A stretch of DNA of 11,512 bases from Treponema sp. (GTDB lineage Bacteria > Spirochaetota > Spirochaetia > Treponematales > Breznakiellaceae), in assembly GCA_031257695.1 (NCBI GenBank), contig JAIROB010000155.1, forward strand, positions 1 to 11,512, read 5' to 3'. Position 1 is the stretch's first letter. Each line of letters starts with the position of its first letter. The notes under the pieces were generated by a model that had not been told where the DNA came from, ran no database searches, and saw only the letters and a program-made list of their open reading frames with translations. The position numbers were made by a program, and so were the translations under genes. This document shows positions 7,920-11,512 of the stretch, in pieces.

Positions 7920-8672
7920 CTAGCTGAACAGCGCTATGGGCACGAAGCTGTCCGCTTTAAGAGCCGCCCCGCCCACCAGCGCGCCGTCTATGTTTTCCAT
8001 GGCCATCAGCGCCGCGGCGTTTTCCGGCTTAACCGATCCCCCGTACTGGATGACGAGCCGCTCCGCCGCCGCCGCCCCGTAGAGCCTTCCCACAACCTTA
8101 CGGATAAAGCCGTGGATCGCGTCGGCGTCCTCCGGCGTGGCAGTCTTGCCGGTCCCAATAGCCCAGACAGGCTCATAGGCAATGACTATCCGGGAAAGAT
8201 CCTCCACGGCCACCCCTTCCAGCCCCTTGAGGATCTGGGCCTCGCACACCGCTTCCGCTTTGCCCGCTTCCCGTTCCTCAAGCAGTTCCCCCACGCAGAG
8301 GATCGCCTCAAAGCCGTGCCGCAGCGCCAGCTTTACTTTTTTGTTGATCAGCGCGTCGTCCTCATGGTAGCTGTGCCGCCGCTCGCTGTGACCCAGTATC
8401 ACGGTCTCCACCCCCAGGTCCTTGAGCTGCAGCGCCGAAACTTCCCCGGTATGGGCGCCCTGTTCTTCGGCGGCCATGTTCTGGGCCCCCAAACGGATAT
8501 TGCTGCCCCTGACAATAGCCCCCACCGTTTCCAGGCTGGTAAAGCTGGGCGCCGCCAGGTACTTGTGCTTCCCGTTCCTGAGCCCCTCCACCAGGGCTTT
8601 GGCAAGCTCCGCCGCCTCCGCCCGGGTCTTGTGCATCTTCCAGTTCCCCGCAATGTAATAGCCTCTACTCAT
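7920..8672 (-). CDS. tpiA: Triose-phosphate isomerase
   Basis: Interconverts dihydroxyacetone phosphate and glyceraldehyde 3-phosphate in the cytoplasm. At 250 residues it has normal family length. Catalytic residues are all visible: Lys12 in GNWKMHK, His95 in LGHSERR and Glu167 in [16 protein letters not shown], the last running into the mobile loop 6. The phosphate-binding segments YGGSVKPEN (210-218) and GALVGGAAL (230-238) are also present. The ATG at 8672 is preceded by AGGAG with a seven-base spacer, which fixes the start. It follows pgk across a 166-base spacer full of hairpins and is followed closely by the sensor kinase. Confidence 0.97.
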   Translation of the reverse strand: MSRGYYIAGNWKMHKTRAEAAELAKALVEGLRNGKHKYLAAPSFTSLETVGAIVRGSNIRLGAQNMAAEEQGAHTGEVSALQLKDLGVETVILGHSERRHSYHEDDALINKKVKLALRHGFEAILCVGELLEEREAGKAEAVCEAQILKGLEGVAVEDLSRIVIAYEPVWAIGTGKTATPEDADAIHGFIRKVVGRLYGAAAAERLVIQYGGSVKPENAAALMAMENIDGALVGGAALKADSFVPIALFS

Positions 8673-8712
8673 GTTGTGTCTCCTTCGTGCTCTAGTAAAC
8701 GCTCAAGTTAAA

Positions 8713-8788
8713 GAGGGGGAAGCCTCCCCCTCGCTCCAGCCCCGCAAGCGGGTCTTACGCTACCCCCTCTGCGGGGGATACCCCCGCA
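8713..8788. repeat. GC-rich multi-hairpin block between pgk and tpiA
   Basis: Three compact inverted repeats lie in series. GAGGGGGA/TCCCCCTC (8713-8732) has eight pairs and a four-base loop. CCCGC/GCGGG (8741-8752) has five nominal pairs and a tight loop. TGCGGGGG/CCCCCGCA (8770-8788) has eight pairs and a three-base loop. None is followed by a T-run in either direction, so this is not a standard terminator. It looks like a REP-type palindromic repeat unit that could slow RNA decay or polymerase between the two genes. Confidence 0.6.
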
Positions 8789-8838
8789 ACGCCCCCGCCT
8801 GTTGTGCCGGGCATGGTTGGCGGATCGGCGACGCGCTC

Positions 8839-10101
8839 TTAACCCCTGCATACCTCGATGCCGGGAAGTTTCTTGCCCTCCAGCAGTTCCAGGGAGGCGC
8901 CGCCACCGGTGGAGACGTGGCTCATCTTGTCCGCCAGGCCGAACTTGTTCACCGCGGCCACGGAATCGCCGCCCCCCACCACGGTGATGGCGCCCTTGCC
9001 GGTGGCCTCCGCCACGAGCTTTGCCACCTCCTCCGTGCCCCCGGCAAAGGCGTCAAATTCAAACACCCCCACCGGCCCGTTCCAGACTATGGTTTTGGCT
9101 GAGGCAAGAATCTCCCGGTACCCGGCAAGGGTTTTCGGGCCCACGTCCATGCCCATGAGCCCGTCGGGAATGTCCAGGCCGTTCACGGGAACGGGTTTCG
9201 CGGCAGCGTCAAAGGCTTCCGCGGCGAGATGATCCACCGGAAGCGCTATGTTCACCCCCGCCTTTCGGGCGGCCTCCAGGATGTTTTTCGCGGCGCCGAT
9301 CTTGTCGTCCTCCACCAGGGATTTCCCCACTTTATGGCCCTGGGCTTTCAGGAAGGTATAGGCCATGCCCCCGCCAATGATCAGGGCAGCGGCGTTCTTC
9401 AACAGGCTTTCCAGCACCGCTATTTTGGAGGAAACCTTGGCTCCCCCTATGATGGCCACCAGCGGCTTTACGGGTTTGGTGACGATGGGCTCCAGGTAGT
9501 TTATTTCCTTTTCCATGAGGAAGCCCGCCACGGAAACCGGGGCAAATTTGGCGATGGACGCGGTGGAGGCATGATCCCGGTGGGCCGTGCCGAAGGCGTC
9601 GTTCACAAAGACATCCCCGTAGCTTGCCAGCTCCTTCGCCAGCTTGTCCCGGTCCGCCGGGTCCTTGGCGGTCTCCTCCTTGTGGAACCGGGTGTTTTCC
9701 AGCATGACCACGGTCCCGTCGGCCTGCCCCTCAATAAAGGCCTTTTTGCCAAAATCCCCGTCCTCCCCGGCAAAGACCACGGGCTTCCCCAGCTTCTTCG
9801 CCAGGAACTCCGCCACGGGCGCCATCCGGTGCTTTCCCTTAATGTAGGCCGCCTCGTCGAAGGGCTTGCCCCCCTTATCCGCCTTCTCCTTCGCCGATTT
9901 GGCGTCCTTGGCCGGGTCCCCCAGATGGCTCATCAGGGTCAGGGTCTTAACCCCCTGCTCCAGGATATACTTAATGGTAGGAATCGCCGCGATAATGCGG
10001 GTGTCGTCCTGCACCGCGCCGTCCTTCATGGGCACGTTAAAGTCCACCCGCATAATCACCCGCTTGCCCTTGAGATCCACGTCTTTTACGGTTTTTATCA
10101 T
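8839..10101 (-). CDS. pgk: Phosphoglycerate kinase
   Basis: Transfers phosphate between 1,3-bisphosphoglycerate and ADP, the first ATP-yielding step of glycolysis. At 420 residues it is slightly longer than most bacterial forms. Recognisable motifs are RVDFNVP (18-24), DTRI (33-36), LENTRFH (134-140), NDAFGTAHRDHAS (167-179), GGAKVSSK (219-226), NGPVGVFE (341-348), GGGDS (377-381) and STGGGASLE (397-405). The usual SHLGRP loop reads SHLGDP (58-63), and about 18 extra Lys/Ala/Asp-rich residues follow before MAPVAEFL. The ATG at 10101 has AGGAG five bases upstream. It lies 78 bases downstream of gap, behind an intrinsic terminator, so it probably depends on read-through. Confidence 0.97.
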   Translation of the reverse strand: MIKTVKDVDLKGKRVIMRVDFNVPMKDGAVQDDTRIIAAIPTIKYILEQGVKTLTLMSHLGDPAKDAKSAKEKADKGGKPFDEAAYIKGKHRMAPVAEFLAKKLGKPVVFAGEDGDFGKKAFIEGQADGTVVMLENTRFHKEETAKDPADRDKLAKELASYGDVFVNDAFGTAHRDHASTASIAKFAPVSVAGFLMEKEINYLEPIVTKPVKPLVAIIGGAKVSSKIAVLESLLKNAAALIIGGGMAYTFLKAQGHKVGKSLVEDDKIGAAKNILEAARKAGVNIALPVDHLAAEAFDAAAKPVPVNGLDIPDGLMGMDVGPKTLAGYREILASAKTIVWNGPVGVFEFDAFAGGTEEVAKLVAEATGKGAITVVGGGDSVAAVNKFGLADKMSHVSTGGGASLELLEGKKLPGIEVCRG

Positions 10102-10123
10102 TTTTTTCTCCTTGAATCTTCGT

Positions 10124-10157
10124 AAAAAAGGCCCCGCCCGTAGCGGGTCGGAGCCTT
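10124..10157 (-). terminator. Intrinsic terminator/attenuator between gap and pgk
   Basis: On the minus strand AAGGCTCCG (10157-10149) pairs with CGGGGCCTT (10136-10128), with one G-U pair. An inner CCCG-CTA-CGGG stem extends it, and the T-run spans 10129-10124. It begins about 23 bases after the gap stop codon. Only about 22 bases separate the T-run from the pgk ATG, too little for a new promoter, so it most likely lowers pgk relative to gap rather than ending the operon completely. Confidence 0.85.
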
Positions 10158-10179
10158 CATGCTAATTAAGGAACAGACC

Positions 10180-11259
<1,080 letters not shown>

Positions 11260-11270
11260 CTAATGGTTAA

Positions 11271-11299
11271 AGAGTAGTGGAAGGCGGAAAAAAAAACAA
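11271..11299 (-). promoter_or_regulatory. Weak candidate promoter for gap
   Basis: On the minus strand TTGTTT (11299-11294), a 17-base spacer and TACTCT (11276-11271) give two three-of-six boxes. A run of nine Ts crosses the -35 and spacer. It is the only spaced pair I can find between the right repeat and gap, but its match is poor. An alternative start inside the repeat cannot be excluded. Confidence 0.25.
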
Positions 11300-11340
11300 G
11301 GGGACGCCCCCCTATGGCAGTAATTCCGAATTCAAAATCC

Positions 11341-11495
11341 CAAAACCGAAAAGACCTGCGGATCCCCCCATGGACCCAAGTTGGGTTAGCAGAGACGCAC
11401 TAAGACTTTGTCCGGGGGTCCTGTCTTTCGGATTGCCGCGAAAGCGGCTTCATGAAAAAATACGGGGCCCTCCGGCGGCCCCTCCCGTATTTTTT
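11341..11495 (+). ncRNA. Candidate structured small RNA, right copy
   Basis: Read rightward the sequence forms stacked helices. P1 pairs 11346-11355 with 11423-11431 (nine pairs, one bulged A). P2 pairs 11360-11368 with 11414-11421 (eight pairs, one bulged U). P3 pairs 11372-11380 with 11406-11413 around a small internal loop. P4 is UUAG/CUAA at 11386-11389 and 11400-11403, closing a ten-base loop. A GCCGC-GAAA-GCGGC hairpin (11435-11448) and the terminator stem follow. The GNRA tetraloop and terminal U-tract set the strand. It lacks the conserved loop of SRP RNA, a tRNA-like end as in tmRNA, and the large central bubble of 6S RNA. The family is unrecognised, and the 5' end and promoter are not resolved. 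Confidence 0.5.
11455..11495 (+). terminator. Intrinsic terminator of right candidate RNA
   Basis: AAAAAATACGGG (11455-11466) pairs perfectly with CCCGTATTTTTT (11484-11495) around a GC-rich loop. The stem ends in six Ts on the plus strand, six bases beyond the GAAA-capped hairpin. A-tract symmetry makes it usable from both sides. Confidence 0.75.
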
Positions 11496-11512
11496 CCACC
11501 GACACCCCCCTT

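Larger units (their letters stand above)
11312..11512. repeat. Right copy of ~200-bp inverted terminal repeat
   Basis: This is the reverse complement of the left copy, with differences at 11369, 11391 and 11393 across 191 aligned bases. Homology begins at TATGG (11313) and continues to the last base of the window. Its inner edge lies 76 bases before the gap start codon, close to the 81 bases separating the left copy from the penicillin-binding protein start, so both copies sit at the same distance from a divergent gene. Confidence 0.95.

Noticed and set aside
8713..8788. CRISPR array or tandem repeat in the pgk-tpiA spacer
   Set aside because: The hairpins differ in sequence from one another; there is no regularly spaced direct repeat with spacers.
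11341..11495. Assignment of the candidate RNA to SRP, tmRNA or 6S RNA
   Set aside because: No SRP GGUCAGG/GGAAG-like loop, no tRNA-Ala-like acceptor, and no large central bubble as in 6S. The length and terminator alone are not enough to name a family.
11299..11512. AAGGGG at the outer end and CCCCTT (read outward-in) at the inner side of the right copy, as MITE-like short terminal repeats
   Set aside because: Only six bases match, and the left copy has diverged before reaching the equivalent inner position, so the ends are not shared.

Overview
The window holds seven complete protein genes and no partial ones, enclosed by two near-identical inverted copies of a roughly 200-base non-coding sequence. 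The DNA is GC-rich and most of the genes are core bacterial housekeeping genes. An organism like a host-associated treponeme (Spirochaetota) fits the gene set, the phosphoglycerate kinase with its unusual SHLGDP loop and insertion, and the short ParB-like protein. This is inference from protein character, not a database match, and my confidence in the phylum is only moderate.

Layout from left to right. Bases 1-201 are the left repeat copy. A class A penicillin-binding protein gene (283-3129, +) follows, then a small ParB-like protein gene (3170-3559, +). The remaining genes are all on the minus strand. In transcription order they are gap (11235-10180), pgk (10101-8839), tpiA (8672-7920), a hybrid sensor histidine kinase (7888-5081) and citrate synthase (4978-3587). 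The right repeat copy occupies 11312-11512.

How the genes fit together. The gap, pgk and tpiA genes form the triose-phosphate block of glycolysis. An intrinsic terminator lies in the gap-pgk spacer and a GC-rich multi-hairpin block lies in the pgk-tpiA spacer, so the three genes are probably not expressed equally. The kinase gene starts 31 bases after tpiA ends and may be read from the same transcript. Citrate synthase has its own strong-looking promoter in the 90-base gap after the kinase, with repeated TTATGC/GCATAA half-sites that could be an operator. The penicillin-binding protein and ParB-like genes converge on citrate synthase.

The most interesting object is the terminal repeat. Read outward from the window, each copy folds into a rod of stacked helices, then a GCCGC-GAAA-GCGGC tetraloop hairpin, then a perfect 12-bp stem ending in six Us. 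That is the architecture of a small structured RNA gene with its own terminator. The three base differences between the copies across 191 aligned bases all fall at predicted unpaired positions. I do not recognise the RNA family. Because the window starts and stops at the same repeat base on both sides, it may be an assembly contig broken at a dispersed repeat.
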